The notes below the pieces were generated by a model. The model made no database searches. It was not told the DNA's origin and worked only from the letters and a program-made list of their open reading frames with translations. A stretch of DNA of 64,000 bases from Siphonodentalium dalli (lineage: Eukaryota > Mollusca > Scaphopoda > Gadilida > Siphonodentaliidae), in assembly GCA_032622095.1 (NCBI GenBank), contig CP136063.1:183501956-183565955 (forward strand). The letters run 5' to 3'. The translations under genes and the position numbers were made by a program. Positions 32,209 through 43,599 of the stretch are shown here, in pieces (position 1 is the stretch's first letter; the number at the start of each line of letters is the position of its first letter).

Positions 32209-32435
32209 AGTCCAGCATGCTGTGTGCACTGCCAACCTTCTTGCAGCGAAGTATTTTAACAGCACTCATAAAGCATGCTCGGCGGTGGTATTCATCGAAT
32301 TGCTTGGACAGGATAGCATCATAGCCAGGCTGATTGCAAACGTGGGCACTGTAATATATGAGCAAAAATCAAGAGAATTGATTGGCAGTGCAGAGGAGAG
32401 AAGGCAAGCATGCTCTCTACTGGAAAATGAGATAG
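32209..32435 (+). CDS. SPG11: Spatacsin exon E15
   Basis: Acceptor TTCTGTTATAG, donor GATAG|GTATGC. It encodes VQHAVCTANLLAAKYFNSTH... ACSAVVFIELLGQDSIIARL... RRQACSLLENEI, ending one base into Gly. Helical; VVFxELLGQDSxxxRLxxxV is a recognisable family stretch. Confidence 0.88.
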
Positions 32436-32501
32436 GTATGCAACCAACTGATAATCAGAACTTCGTTGACCTAATCGTGCTGAAGATTTACAACCTATAT
32501 A

Positions 32502-32770
32502 AACCCTTTCTATACTTAATGAATTCTCTAATTCAGTTATAGGAGTCTACATTATTAGTCTATTATTCATTTGGAGTGGTGTTCAGGTCATAAATGCAGG
32601 CGACAGACAGAAAAACAGAAAAAACAAGAGCAGAATGATTCATTTCATTGGTTGGAAATGTTCAGACAAGAGGTTCATCAAATGACCTATGTCATTTGTT
32701 GAATTTATTATTTGAACATTTCCTAAGGGACAACTATGCATCAATGAGTATTTAGTATAGAAAGGGTTAA
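32502..32770. mobile_element. TTAACCCTTTCTATAC-type element
   Basis: Left end AACCCTTTCTATACTTAATG, sub-terminal CTAATTCAGTTATAGGAGTC, central hairpin around CATTTGTTGAATTTATTATT, right end TTTAGTATAGAAAGGGTTAA. The first T(T) of the left TTAA is altered. Non-coding. Confidence 0.7.
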
Positions 32771-33170
32771 CCACTTAATTTGGCTTGCATACCACCGTTT
32801 GTTTCCAGAAAAATCACAGTTACTTCATGTGTTTGTGTCTTTTTTATGATTCTGTCTGTTCATGTCGTGATATGGCCTGACGGCTGAAATGACATTGAAC
32901 TATCAATCAATCAAGCAACCAGTTTAATTTTAAGGTTGACTATAACATGTCTCGTTTTAATATCAAACATTCTATGTCCAAATAAAATATGGAATTCTTC
33001 ATTAATTCATCTCAAAGTAATCAGATGTATTAATACAAAATTACTACATTTAGAAAAGTATTGTATTTGTAGTCGAAAAATTGAAAAACAGTATTTCTAT
33101 TGTATTTGTAACCATCATATTTAAAAGTATTTGCATCTTAATTAAATATTTTATGCATGTATTCGCCCTA

Positions 33171-33998
33171 TCAATTCAATTCAATTAGTTTATTCTCTTA
33201 AACTCATATTACATTTTCATGAGTATTGAGACATAATATATACAACATTTACAATAGAAGAACATTGTTATATGCAATAGCTATTATGTACACAGATCCG
33301 AATCAGCTGATCAATCGAAGCCGGTGTCACGTTATGGTATTTAGTATTGCCTGTTCGGTGGAAACAGTCGAACAGAAGCACGGAATCGGAAGAGTTTCTA
33401 AAATTCGTCGTGTATGTTTTATGGAAAACATGGTAGCAAAATAATATTTGACATTAATCTTACATATCTCCGCTATACGATCTTTGTTATACTGTAAGTT
33501 TGATCAATACGAGCCATGCAAATTGGGTTATGCTCATACTCAGCAGGTTTATTTGTAAAATTTTGATTCCAGATTTGGTAATCAGAAAACACCACGACTC
33601 ACATGGCCGACTCACATGCTGGCCGTTGAATCAAGTGAAGAAAACCACTGTCGCAATATACGTGTGCTGTGTACATGATGCTATCACGAAATATATAATA
33701 TAATATAACAATTTGACATAACAAAAGAGGTTGTGTATATAGTAGCAAAAATACTGATATCAGTGATAAGCAAATGTAAAGTCGTGAACTAGTGAAACGG
33801 TATTGATTTTAGTTTACTTACTATGTTGGTCATTAGAATGGTGTACCTTTGAATCGTAGCTGAGTTCATGTATACCTGGCTTCCATGCAATTACATAATT
33901 ATGCGTGTTGTCAGTGTCATTCAGTTGGAGGTACTCGACAATTATTTCCGACATGGTCATGGTCAATTTATTTATACCACATGTGTATGTACATGTGA
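33171..33998 (-). other. LINE 3' UTR with AATAAA and (GAATT)n tail
   Basis: Read on the - strand, the UTR ends GAGAATAAACTAATTGAATT followed by GAATTGAT. The AATAAA and the pentamer tail mark the 3' end of the retrotransposon. Confidence 0.65.
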
Positions 33999-34511
33999 TT
34001 ATTTAGGCTTAGCTGCCCTTGTTAGTTCTCGGTTGACAAGTTTGATGAAATCACACAATCGACGTATGTCCGTGGAATTTTTCTGATTTAATAGTTCACT
34101 CATAGTAATGGAGTTGGGCCTTTTGTAAATAAATTTTGATAGCAGTCGCTGTCTGTCATTTAATAGTTTGCCACAGACAAGTAGGTAGTGGAATTCATCT
34201 CCAATTTCTCCGGAATCGCAAAGCGGACATAAACGACTTGTGTTGCCTGGTGTTTTCCACCGTCCGGTTTCGATAGGTAGTTGGTGATTACCAGTTCTAA
34301 ATTTACATAAGGTTTTTCGGTTTGCCATGTTCAGAGTTTCCAGATATCTCTCAAAGGATAAATCATGCTTAAATATCCTATAAATTCGACCGCGACTGGA
34401 GTTGTTTATATCAGTTTCCCATGAATCCCTGAACTGTGTAATTAGGCTACACTTTATATATGATACAAATTGATCAATGTCTGGAATTTGTTCCATATGC
34501 CAAGCATGCAA
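33999..34511 (-). pseudogene. LINE ORF2 C-terminal segment
   Basis: 170 codons, last part of ORF2. It contains the C-terminal zinc-binding pattern CPLCDSGEIGDEFHYLLVC (C-x2-C...H-x4-C), typical of non-LTR ORF2 ends. It is disconnected from the RT segment by disrupted sequence at 34512-34669, where fragments such as MIKFWCKVMN remain in another frame. Confidence 0.8.
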
Positions 34512-34669
34512 TTGATTACAATTTTCTTATATGTTATAGATGGTATGCAACCAAGGAAAATTATTTGCATTAATGTCAAACATGGTATGTGATAGTTTCA
34601 GGAGTATTCTAGGGTACCTGTCTTCATGGCTATTCATAACCTTACACCAAAATTTTATCATTCGTGTGT

Positions 34670-35329
34670 TCACATGTATGTCAATAGGCATTCGCATTCG
34701 CCATATAACATAAAATTAGGGGTTGATGGTCTCAGGTTGAGAATGTGCTTAATGAATTTACGATGAACCTTTTCGAGAACATCATTGTTCCCAAATCCCC
34801 AGGTTTCACATCCATACAGCAGTATTGGCATAACATGCAAGTCAAACAAATCCAGTTGGTTTTTTATCGACAGGCAGTGCTTCCTTGATTTCCCAATAAT
34901 GGTGTACATAGATCTGGTTGCTTTGTCTGCAAGATCTTTTTTCGCCATTGAGAAGGAACCTGATTTACAAAATAGGATACCAAGATAGCTGAATTTGTTT
35001 ACTACATCAATTTTTCTCCCCTTGAACATAAATATTATTTTCTTTGGGATACTAGTCTTAGAGAGATTGAGGATTTTTGTTTTGTCCACATTTACTGTCA
35101 GTTTCCAACTGTTACAATATTTTTCGAAATAATCTAGTTGGGACTGCAGACCTTTGGTTGTTTCAGCCATAATTGTGGTATCGTCAGCATAAAGGATCAT
35201 AAATATTTTGACGTAACAGCTTAGTCGGTTCTCTATTTCTGATTCAATTGTTTTCAGGCCAGTTACGCCGTTTCCAAGTAAAAATTCTTCGAGATCGTTT
35301 AAGTATAGAGTAAATAGTAGAGGAGACAT
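34670..35329 (-). pseudogene. LINE ORF2 reverse transcriptase, palm and thumb segment
   Basis: 219 codons. It contains the RT active-site box FMILYADDTTIMA and the downstream LTVNVDKTKI and FSYLGILF boxes. It is separated from the upstream RT half by a frameshift at about 35330-35400, where AGVRQGGNMSPLLF can still be read across the junction. Confidence 0.88.
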
Positions 35330-36803
35330 GTTCCCACCTTGACGAACGCCTGCGTAACGGGAAGTATATGGATTTGATGCCTTCTAGTTGAACACATGAT
35401 TTTATGTGATTATACATATTTTTTAATATTTTGTACCACAGTCCTTGTCTCCATACCATATCAAATGCCTTTTGGAAGTCAATGAAAGCGCAGAATAATT
35501 TTTTGTTCAGTTTTCTACTGATTTCAAATAGTAAGTGTAAGCTGAAAATGTTGTCGACAGTTGAATAGTGCTTTCTGAATCCCGCCTGATTTTCAGATAT
35601 AATGTCGTACTCTTCAGCAAATTGGCCCAGACGATTTGATAATATCTTTGTGAATAGTTTTCCAAAACAGCTTAGCAGCGTGATAGGTCTATAATTACTG
35701 GGGTCATTTGAGTTTCCTTTATTTTTATACAGAGGGACAATTGTTCCTATCACCCAGTCCTGGGGTACAAGTCCTGTATCCAAAACGATGTTAAACAGTT
35801 TGCAGTATATACCCATTAAAACATCACAAGAAGCTTTAATGTATTCATTAAAGATGAGGTCCTGGCCACAGGATTTATTTCCTTTCAGACTATTGATTGC
35901 TTGTCTTATCTCATCTTCACTAATCGGTTTATTCAGATTAGGGTTTGCATCGGTTTTAAAATGTTCTTCAATATACGATTCCAAGTCTGGGTCATCCTCG
36001 TGTCTAATCGCGTTGATATTCTGGAAGTATTGAGATAAATGATCTAGAGTGACATCAAGGTGTCGCGAATTTCTATCACGGATCCTTTTCCAGAAATTCC
36101 GCGGATTATTACGTTGCATTGTTGTCATTTCGTGCGTTATTGTTTCTCTGTGCGAGTTAATTGCTCTATTCATTTCGGCTTTATAGGCGCGAGAAGCTTC
36201 TTTCATTGCCTGGTCAGAGTCAGAGTCATGGCGTAATTTATAAATGCGAGAGGCCCTTTTGTAAGACTTGCGTGTGGTACGACACACTTCAGTGAACCAG
36301 GGTTTACTAGTACTCTTCGCAGAACTGATTGTTTTATGCTTTTCAAATGTTTGCATGCCTAATGTACGCTCCGCGGTTTCAATAATGACCTTGGATATCG
36401 AGGTAACAATCATGTTTACTGTACTGGGACATGTCTCACTCGGTGTTAGCGAATCTAACAAGTTGTTTAAACTGAAAAGAGTGTTATAGTTAATATTTTC
36501 TATGAACTCTATACGCTTGCTAGGGTCCCATTTTCTAATGCGCGTCCCGTTATTTATCGGTGATTTGTTATCATAAGACTGTACATATTCATATTCTAGA
36601 TCTATTTCTGTTACCTGACTGCTATGTATGTCTGACGTCAATGGGTTAAAGGGGAGCACTTGGAAGTTCAATATCAACGGTAGAGCGGCGGATGTGCATA
36701 TGGTATAGTCGATTACTGATTTATTACGACTTGTGATAGATCCGATATTTCTGTCTCTGCCTGCCCTCCCGTTCAAAATAAGGAGTCCATGAATTTTGCA
36801 CAA
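35244..36803 (-). pseudogene. LINE ORF2: end of APE endonuclease, linker and RT fingers
   Basis: 519 codons. Residues about 1-70 hold the C-terminal part of the apurinic endonuclease domain (NGRAGRDRNIGSITS, SVIDYTI, then SDIHS in the place of the usual SDH box). RT motifs follow: NYRPITLLSCFGKLFTKIL, ENQAGFRKHYSTVDNIFSL and FCAFIDFQKAFDMVWR. The last ~30 codons are out-of-frame sequence after the RT frameshift. Confidence 0.88.
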
Positions 36804-37051
36804 ATCAAGGAGTAAACCACCATAATGGTTTCTAGAAAGATCCTCACTTTTTCTGACCGTAGAAATATTTTATCTGTGCGATTTGCCAGAAAAAGGAGTT
36901 CAATGGTTATTTCAGTGAAAGCTTCTTTCGATGTGTATTTACTACCTTCTGGTGGTATGTATACAGCTCCTATGATAACGTGTGATTTATGAGAATCTTC
37001 GGACTTTTTAAATTCAACCCAGTGTACAATTAAATTTGGACTCTGTTTCAA
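36773..37051 (-). pseudogene. LINE ORF2 endonuclease middle segment, frameshifted
   Basis: 92 codons. HVIIGAVYIPPEGSKYTS matches the central APE strand (the GxVYxPP box). It is entered by one frameshift near 37,020-37,050 and left by another near 36,800-36,850, so the endonuclease domain is split over three frames. Confidence 0.8.
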
Positions 37052-39044
37052 TTACTTTTGAAAATCGACAAATTTCGTTTTTTATTCCGATAGTTATTCC
37101 ACCTGAACGAATGCTAGAAAGTTTTTGTCTGTTTTTCATATAGAATGTATAACCGTCCAGATGCAGATGGTCACAGTCGTCTGTGTTTGTCTCCATAAAG
37201 CATAAAATGTGGTGTTGATAGCAAAGTTCCTGAAATTCAGGATATTGAAGCTTTTTTCGGAGTCCACACACATTGAGAGACAATATTTTGATATTTCCTC
37301 GATTTTCGGCTATTAAGTTTGACTCAGTTTTGCTGTTACTATCTTCCTGTTCGTGTGGATATATTTGACTAGCATAATAATCGTTTACACATGAATATCG
37401 TGGAATTGTAACATCAAATTTGCCACAATCATTTCTGAGTAGATAATCATTCATACAATCGTTATCAACACAATCGAGACCAGGTGAGTTAATATTATGT
37501 GTGATGTGACTTGTAAATTCATCTGTGTTATTCGTATCATATAAGAGTTCCCTTGTATCTTTCAGTATGTCAGATATGTATTTGTCTCCACATCTAATAT
37601 TGCTAGCATCTTTATGTAAAATGTCATTCTTATATTCAGTTGGTGAAACAAACTCTGATTGGTCGTGAGGTAGAGCTACTGGTTGAGCATGATAGGATAG
37701 AGGGGCCCCATAGTTCAGTATTCTATTACGGGTGTTAAAATATTCATACTCATCTTCAGATTGCAAATAGTCTATCATAGTAGGTGACCCTTCAATTTCA
37801 CCAGGCAGCTTATTACTAGCGCCATTCAAAGAAACGCAGGAATCATTTATAAAATCACCCACAGCTAGGCCATCGATTGTCTTTTTAATATCGCGAGTCA
37901 TGTTTGTCCTGGTACATGTATAACCCATAACAAATGTGTCGATACTACAACCTGTATTGGTCTCTTTAATGTTTCTACCAGTATTCAAGTTGGTGTCACC
38001 CACACATAAATATTTGCTCATACCGGTGTGATTATCATCAGCATCACAACACACATATTTAACATGCACATCTGCATTCATATTATCAACATTATAATAT
38101 ATATCATGATCAAATTGAACACAATTGACATTATTTTCGATACTATCATGTGTAAATGCGTGTGTCGAACATGTGTACTGAGATTCATTGGCATAGTCCG
38201 TCCGGGAGAGTTTATTGTCTTCAATGCGCAGGTCAGTGTGGGTGGATGTGTCACGCACAAGTAATTCACCGTCACAACAAGCTTGAGTAAGGTTTAACTC
38301 TTTCGGTTTAATATCGGTTCGTGCCACGAGTGCTCGCGATGTGTCCTCGTTCAGGTGATTGGCCGATTTACCGCTTGCCAATGTCACCCGGTGATTGATT
38401 TGTTTGTGGTCATGACAAGTAATATCGCTTTGGCTTTTCGGTGATTGTTTTCGCCGACAGAGTAAAACTGATTGACTTGATTCGGTCTGATCGCGAGTAA
38501 TACGCCTGAGCGAAACTCCAATCGCGGTCACGTGTTGTCTGTCTGGTTGGCCGTCACAACAACCATGAGTTTGAGTAATGTATGAAGCGTTCGGTTTAAT
38601 ATTAGTTCGTGCCATGAGTGCTCGCGATGTGTGTTCATTTAGATGAGTGGCCGATTTACTGCTTTTTGTGGTCACCTGGTGATTGGTTTGTTTGTGATCA
38701 TGACAAGTACGTGTAATATCGCTTAGGCTTTTCGGTGATGGTTTTCGCAGACAGTGTAAAACCGATTGACTTGATTCGGTCTGATCACCAGTGATATGCT
38801 CGAGCGTTACTCCAATCGCGGTCACGTGTTGTCTGTCTGGTTGACCGTCACAACAATAATGCTCGTGGACGGTTTGAGTATTGTCGACAAGCGGGTCAAT
38901 TAACTGTATTGTGCTTGTCAATTTACTTTGTTCGCGTTCAAGTTCGATCGTATTTCTGTGTTTACTATTTAGATCTGGGGCAGTGCATGTATAAACAGTG
39001 TGTGAATGTGGACATATAAAAGGCACATCATGATCATTACACAA
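37014..39044 (-). pseudogene. LINE ORF2 N-terminal extension and start of APE domain
   Basis: 676 codons, start Met at 39044. Residues about 585-676 are the start of the endonuclease (IKILSLNVCGLRKK, CFMETNTDD with the catalytic Glu, SGGITIGIK). Residues 1-584 precede it and have no recognised domain: Cys/His/Asn/Asp-rich, with a 98-residue direct repeat. Most LINE ORF2 proteins start near the endonuclease, so this leader is unusually long. It is open throughout despite other damage in the element. Confidence 0.8.
38280..38855 (-). repeat. 294-bp direct repeat within ORF2 leader (98 residues)
   Basis: CCDGQPDRQHVTAIGV occurs at residues about 64 and 162. DNA positions 38521 and 38815 for ATCGCGGTCACGTGTTGTCT are exactly 294 bp apart. 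The copies share DQTESSQSVL, CHDHKQ, SRAL and ART-IKP blocks, and a third CCDG begins at residue 256. Divergence is modest and the frame is preserved. Confidence 0.88.
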
Positions 39045-39095
39045 ATTAAGAGAATCGTTCCTGATAATGTTGGAATGTGTGTATTTACACGCATT

Positions 39096-40490
39096 TCACG
39101 TGTTCATTTTTGGCACTTTGTTCCTGTCCTGGAGTGGGGTGGTGCTCTCCCTTCCTCGCTTTACAACAGTTTTAAATCCTGAGACACTCACAATGGAGGA
39201 TACCAGCCTTTCACGTCCTTCCTCGCTGAAATGTAGACCCGACTGGTCTCTGGGGTTGTACATCACTTTAACCCCGTTTCCTTCTTTGGTGCGAAACATC
39301 GAATTGTCCACATAGTTCAAGTATGGCTTTCGTTTACACAGTCGTTCAATATATTTATTTACATGAAGGGCCACTACGTTGTGTTCCCTCATCTTAGCGC
39401 CCATTCCTTTCCTTGGTGGGACGCTACACAAATTCACGGTTGCGAATGGAAATAGTTCGTGGATTTGAGAAACTCCGTCGCTGATTTCCATTTGTATGCC
39501 CTCTAAATCACTGGGCCTTTCCACAATATCGTTTGTTCCAAGGTGAGCTGTCACCTTTTTCACTTCGAAGCGATCCACTGCTGTGTCGTATTTTGCTTTA
39601 TCCAACAACTTGTCGATTTCCGCATATTTTGCTCCTGAGAATTGGAATAGTTTAATTTCTTTTCTGTCGAACTTTAATCCCCCGCAGTTACTGGCACCAA
39701 GAACAATCACTTTTATCATACTGTTTTCATCATTTTGTTCACTTGGGTCATCTTGTTCAAAATTTCCAATTGTTTCGTTCTCGTTTATACATTCATCATC
39801 CTCAGCATCGACATTTCCTTGTTCTGTATCATTGACTTCCTTTTCACTCGCTTTGTCACTGAACACCTCACCGTCATCTGTGTCGTCGTTATCTTCCTTC
39901 ATAGTTATATTAGTTGCCGCAACAATACTTGGTTGAGAATTGATACCTATTTCATTCTCCAAATCAATCAGGTTAACAATTGGTATAGGTCTGAGTTTAT
40001 TTCCTAGTTGATTGGTGTCTGTTATGTGTGGAGGTTCTTTGTATGAGAATAAAGTGCCTCGTCGCCCGCGAACATCACTCTCCCGGCCACTTCCACGGGA
40101 CTCCCCAATCATCCTATTTGAATTAATAATGTTATTGTATTGTTTTTGATTGACACTCTGTAGTTGCTTTCTGTCTGTCCAATCAGTGTTTCCTTTATCC
40201 ATACGAGCACGTCTGCCCTCACACATAGGGTCTCCGGATCGGTGACCAGAAATCAAACACACTCTGCAAACAACTTCATTTTTGCATTGCCATGCTTTGT
40301 GTGACGACATCAGGCAACGCCCACATCTATTTTTGGCTTCTTTAGCCTCATTACACACGAACTTTGGTAAATGTAGGTTACGGCAATGTTTACATTCTAT
40401 CTTTGTAATTTGCGAAAATACTTTAACAATGTATTTCCCAATCATCAGTTCCGATGGTAGCTCTGTGCAATCCTTAGCATACATTTCCAT
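39096..40490 (-). pseudogene. LINE ORF1: zinc knuckles and SGNH esterase
   Basis: 464 codons after an in-frame stop. The N-terminal part has cysteine motifs including CGRCLMSSHKAWQC (C-x2-C-x4-H-x4-C) and CRVCLISGHRSGDPMC. A long acidic linker (NDDTDDGEVFSD...) follows. The C-terminal part carries SGNH/GDSL-hydrolase blocks: VLGASNCGG (nucleophile Ser), HLGTNDI and DQSGLHFSEEGRERL (DxxxLH pair). ORF1 esterases are known from CR1/L2-type elements; the protein probably acted in RNP formation. Confidence 0.85.
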
Positions 40491-40899
40491 TTATCTGACG
40501 CCGTTTTCAACTGATGAGCCATCACACTTTTCTCTCCTCATGCTGTTGTCGACCACCTGTCCAAAACTTGATAAATGCCTCATTACTACACAGTCTGGGA
40601 GCTCATATGGAGCGTTTCTCACTGTAACGTGGACTATCCTATTTTCCACATCGGTGGGATTTACAGTCTCTCCGAATAGTCTGAAACCTCTGTCAACTAA
40701 GCGCTCCTTCGCTTCAAGTGTGTGCAGCGATATTAAACACTGGTCTTCAATAACCTGTATAGCCGCGATTTCGTCCGCCCCAACCACTCGCTCTAATGCA
40801 CGAAGAACGTCGCGGCCATTGAAACCCCGAATTGGTTTTTGTCGAAAGAAACCATCATGTCTCTTGAAATGGAAATTTCGTTATCAGACGACATACTAG
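40491..40899 (-). pseudogene. LINE ORF1 N-terminal part, cut by TAA
   Basis: Frame readable from about 40,899: RQKPIRGFNGRDVLRAL, then ISLHTLEAKERLVDRGFRLF and VRNAPYELPDCVVMRHLSSF, an RRM-like strand pattern often found in ORF1. It ends at TAA (40491-40493), immediately in frame with the following 464 codons, so one substitution separates the halves. The upstream Met (near 40,910) is in another frame, implying a small frameshift as well. Confidence 0.75.
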
Positions 40900-41297
40900 G
40901 GGTCTGCGAAGTCATCATACATACATTTTTGGGAATTTAGGTCCGTGAGATTAGTTCCATTTTAGAGAAATATCGTATTTTCCATTGTGAAAATTCATAA
41001 CAGCCGCCATTAATCGACGCATGCGCATCACCATGAAAAAAGTCTGTGATACAATAGGCATTATGTTAAAGCTCATTAGCTGTTTGAAGTTAATCAGATT
41101 CTGGGATCAAAATAGGTCAATAACTATGTAAATTACTTTTATATGGACTATACATTTACCAAAGAAAGACTGATTCAAGTCGTGAAATTTAGAAAAGTCA
41201 GATGCCAGATGGACCAATGAAGGGCGTTTTTTTTTATTCTGTTCCTGATATGATGAAAATAAAGAAAATTTGTCTCACTTCCGTTATGATTGAAAAC

Positions 41298-41562
41298 TTA
41301 ATCCTTTTCATGACTGGAGCTGCGCTGGTGCAGCATTAAAGATCATGTGCCGGTGCATTCTCTTACATATGCGAGTCTCCCATAGGGAGCCTCCTATTTA
41401 CAAGAGAATGCACTAGCTTACAAGGTCAAGATAAATATTGTTAGGCCAATGTATTCTCTTATATATACATGGCTCCCTATGGAGAACTCGCATATATAAG
41501 AGAATGCATTGGCAAAGGGTTTTTCGCAAAATTTCATGAAGCTCCAGTCATGGAAGGGTTAA
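41298..41562. mobile_element. TTAA double-hairpin MITE, copy
   Basis: Left TTAATCCTTTTCATGACTGG, right CCAGTCATGGAAGGGTTAA. The two hairpins built on TATATATGC-type stems with CTCCCATAGGGAG centres are both present. Target TTAA on each side. Confidence 0.8.
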
Positions 41563-41729
41563 AGACAGCTAGAAAATTTCTCTATGGCTTTGACACATTC
41601 AGAAACCAGAACAGGGAAATATTGGATTTTGCAATGTCAAATATTACTATAATAGTTTAATATAACTATAATAATTGAATTTACAATGTGCCTTACCTGA
41701 TAAAAGATTCAATAACTTTTATAACCTAG

Positions 41730-41838
41730 GCGAACTGCTGACCGACTGTCTTTACCACAACAAGAATTCAGCTTCTAGATTGCTATCTATGCTGGAGAAA
41801 ACGATCGAGTACAATGTAGTAGAAGCTGGTTTCCAGAG
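41730..41838 (+). CDS. SPG11: Spatacsin exon E16
   Basis: Acceptor TATAACCTAG, donor CCAGAG|GTAAGA. GC completes Gly from E15. It encodes ELLTDCLYHNKNSASRLLSM then LEKTIEYNVVEAGFQ, ending two bases into Ser/Arg. Short exon with both phases correct across introns of 9.3 and 2.3 kb. Confidence 0.85.
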
Positions 41839-42145
41839 GTAAGACTGGGTGGGCATGTTATTTTCTGCATTATGCAACATAGATACAAACAATTTCTTCA
41901 TTTTTCTAAGATTATGCTGCATTTACTTTATTTCAATGGTGTAATAATGCTTTTGAACAGGATTTATACCAGTATGAAATTCATTGAGTTGGGCACAAGG
42001 ATTGTTCCTAGTCACCTAAGTAATTTGCATATCTAATTTTGCCACAGAGGTAATTCTAACCTAATGAACCTATGTTATCCTTATAATTTATGTTGCCCTA
42101 ATAAACATAATGTTTATTAATAGGATTTATGTTAGTAATGGAAGT

Positions 42146-43244
42146 TAGAGATGGGCGGTTGTGAAAATTTGCCTCGGTTTCGGTTGTGGAAAAAGAGTTG
42201 AGTCTCGGTTTCGGTTTCGGTTTTTATTAATAAAAATTACTAATGTGAACAAAATCTAATTATGCTTCATCATATTACAAAGAAAACACACCAATTGTAT
42301 CACCATAACTTGTGAGGTACATGTCCTTTTATAATATTAAATTATGTATCATATTGTTACTATTACATGTATATTGTTAATGTCCATGTTGACTGGCAGT
42401 GCTAGAATGCAAGTGAGTCTGTGTATTGTGTATGACTGCAATTCAGCATCATATGATCATAAGTGTGAAATAATATAATGATCATTTATATTGGCATAAA
42501 ACTAATGTGTGTGACTAGATATATGTGTATAGTTATGATTTGAAAAATAAAATTTGAAATAAACAACAAAATGAAAATAAAACATGACTAGATTCTCTCA
42601 ATCACATTATCTGGCTATATGCCTATTACCATATTTAGGGAACATAATATTGTACACACTATACAGTATACATGCATCCAATACAAGTCACCTGAATGAG
42701 TGCTATTTCTCAACAGTTTACCGACAAACGGTATAATTCATTCCGGCTCCGATTCCGGCATAACATTTTTAATCAACGGCGCACAAATATATTTGACGAT
42801 TTAACATCCAAACAGTGATAAAAACTAATATGGAATGCGGGTAACAATCATTGATACCTTTTGATATCGTATCCTCGTTATCAAATTCACCTTTCAGAGT
42901 ATTTGTACGGCCTTAATGATTAAAATAACATGAGAAATAAACTGACTTGTGTTGTGTTTACTACGGCGAAAATAGGTGTACACGGAAGCAACGTAATTAA
43001 TTCGTCGCGCGATTTCACCATGCGAACTCCTTTCTGCATATATTACAGGCGGCACACTTAGATTTCTTATCTTTCTTTGAAAAATATTTCCACACAGGAC
43101 TCGTTTGTTCGTCGTGTTCTGCCATGATAGCAGGAAGTTGTGACAACCGAAACTACGGGTTTTCCCAACTTACCACGGTTGTCATTTCCGGTTTTTCCCG
43201 ACAACCGAAACCGAACTGATTCCACAGTTAACCGCCCATCTCTA
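42146..43244. mobile_element. Non-autonomous hAT element, 1,099 bp
   Basis: Ends TAGAGATGGGCGGTT and AACCGCCCATCTCTA with 8-bp duplications ATGGAAGT (42138-42145 and 43245-43252). Sub-terminal TCGGTTTCGGTT repeats and their complement lie near both ends. No transposase frame. Classic hAT layout. Confidence 0.93.
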
Positions 43245-43265
43245 ATGGAAGTAGTGAATAATGGA

Positions 43266-43412
43266 TAAACTGATATATAGAGGATACCTACGCTTTTGAC
43301 TGAATACAGGAATTATCTTGAGTGGGTACAAGCAAATACATATATTCCACGAGCGGCTTACCCACGAATGATAATTCTCGTGCTCAGTCAAAAGCTGTAG
43401 GTTTCCTTTTTA
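43266..43412. repeat. About 147-bp imperfect palindrome
   Basis: GAGGATACCTACGCTTTTGA and TCAAAAGCTGTAGGTTTCCT flank an inner inverted pair around AATTATCTTGAGTGGGTA / ACCCACGAATGATAATT. Non-coding MITE-like sequence. Confidence 0.6.
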
Positions 43413-43599
43413 GTATATGCGGTTTCATTATTTCAATTTACAATTATTTCTCTCAGGCGATTGCTTTGCCAAATTAAATGTAGACGAAAACGAATCAGCT
43501 GATCGCCGACTGATTGACTCATCTCTGGCTCATAGATAAAACACAACACGAAGCTCGATATCGCTCTGTAACATGCAATGCCATAAGTGATCAGTACCA

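Larger units (their letters stand above)
33171..41030 (-). mobile_element. Near full-length APE-type non-LTR retrotransposon, inactivated
   Basis: About 7.8 kb reading right to left: ORF1 (about 40,900-39,096), a 51-bp gap, ORF2 (39,044-33,999, several frameshifts), a 3' UTR, an AATAAA-type signal and a (GAATT)n tail at 33171-33187. The 5' border near 41.0 kb is approximate and no target duplication was identified. ORF1 esterase plus APE/RT ORF2 resembles the CR1/L2-like group, but the clade is not settled. It sits antisense in intron 15 of the host gene. Confidence 0.85.

Noticed and set aside
34785-36489. Short + strand frames over the LINE RT region
   Set aside because: Shadows of the - strand ORF2, which has YADD and other RT boxes.
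38028-38264. 78-codon frame on + opposite LINE ORF2
   Set aside because: Low-complexity Ile/Thr-rich shadow of the - strand ORF2 leader.
40282-40899. 205-codon open frame on the + strand
   Set aside because: It is the antisense shadow of the LINE ORF1 N-terminal part, which carries recognisable protein motifs on the - strand.
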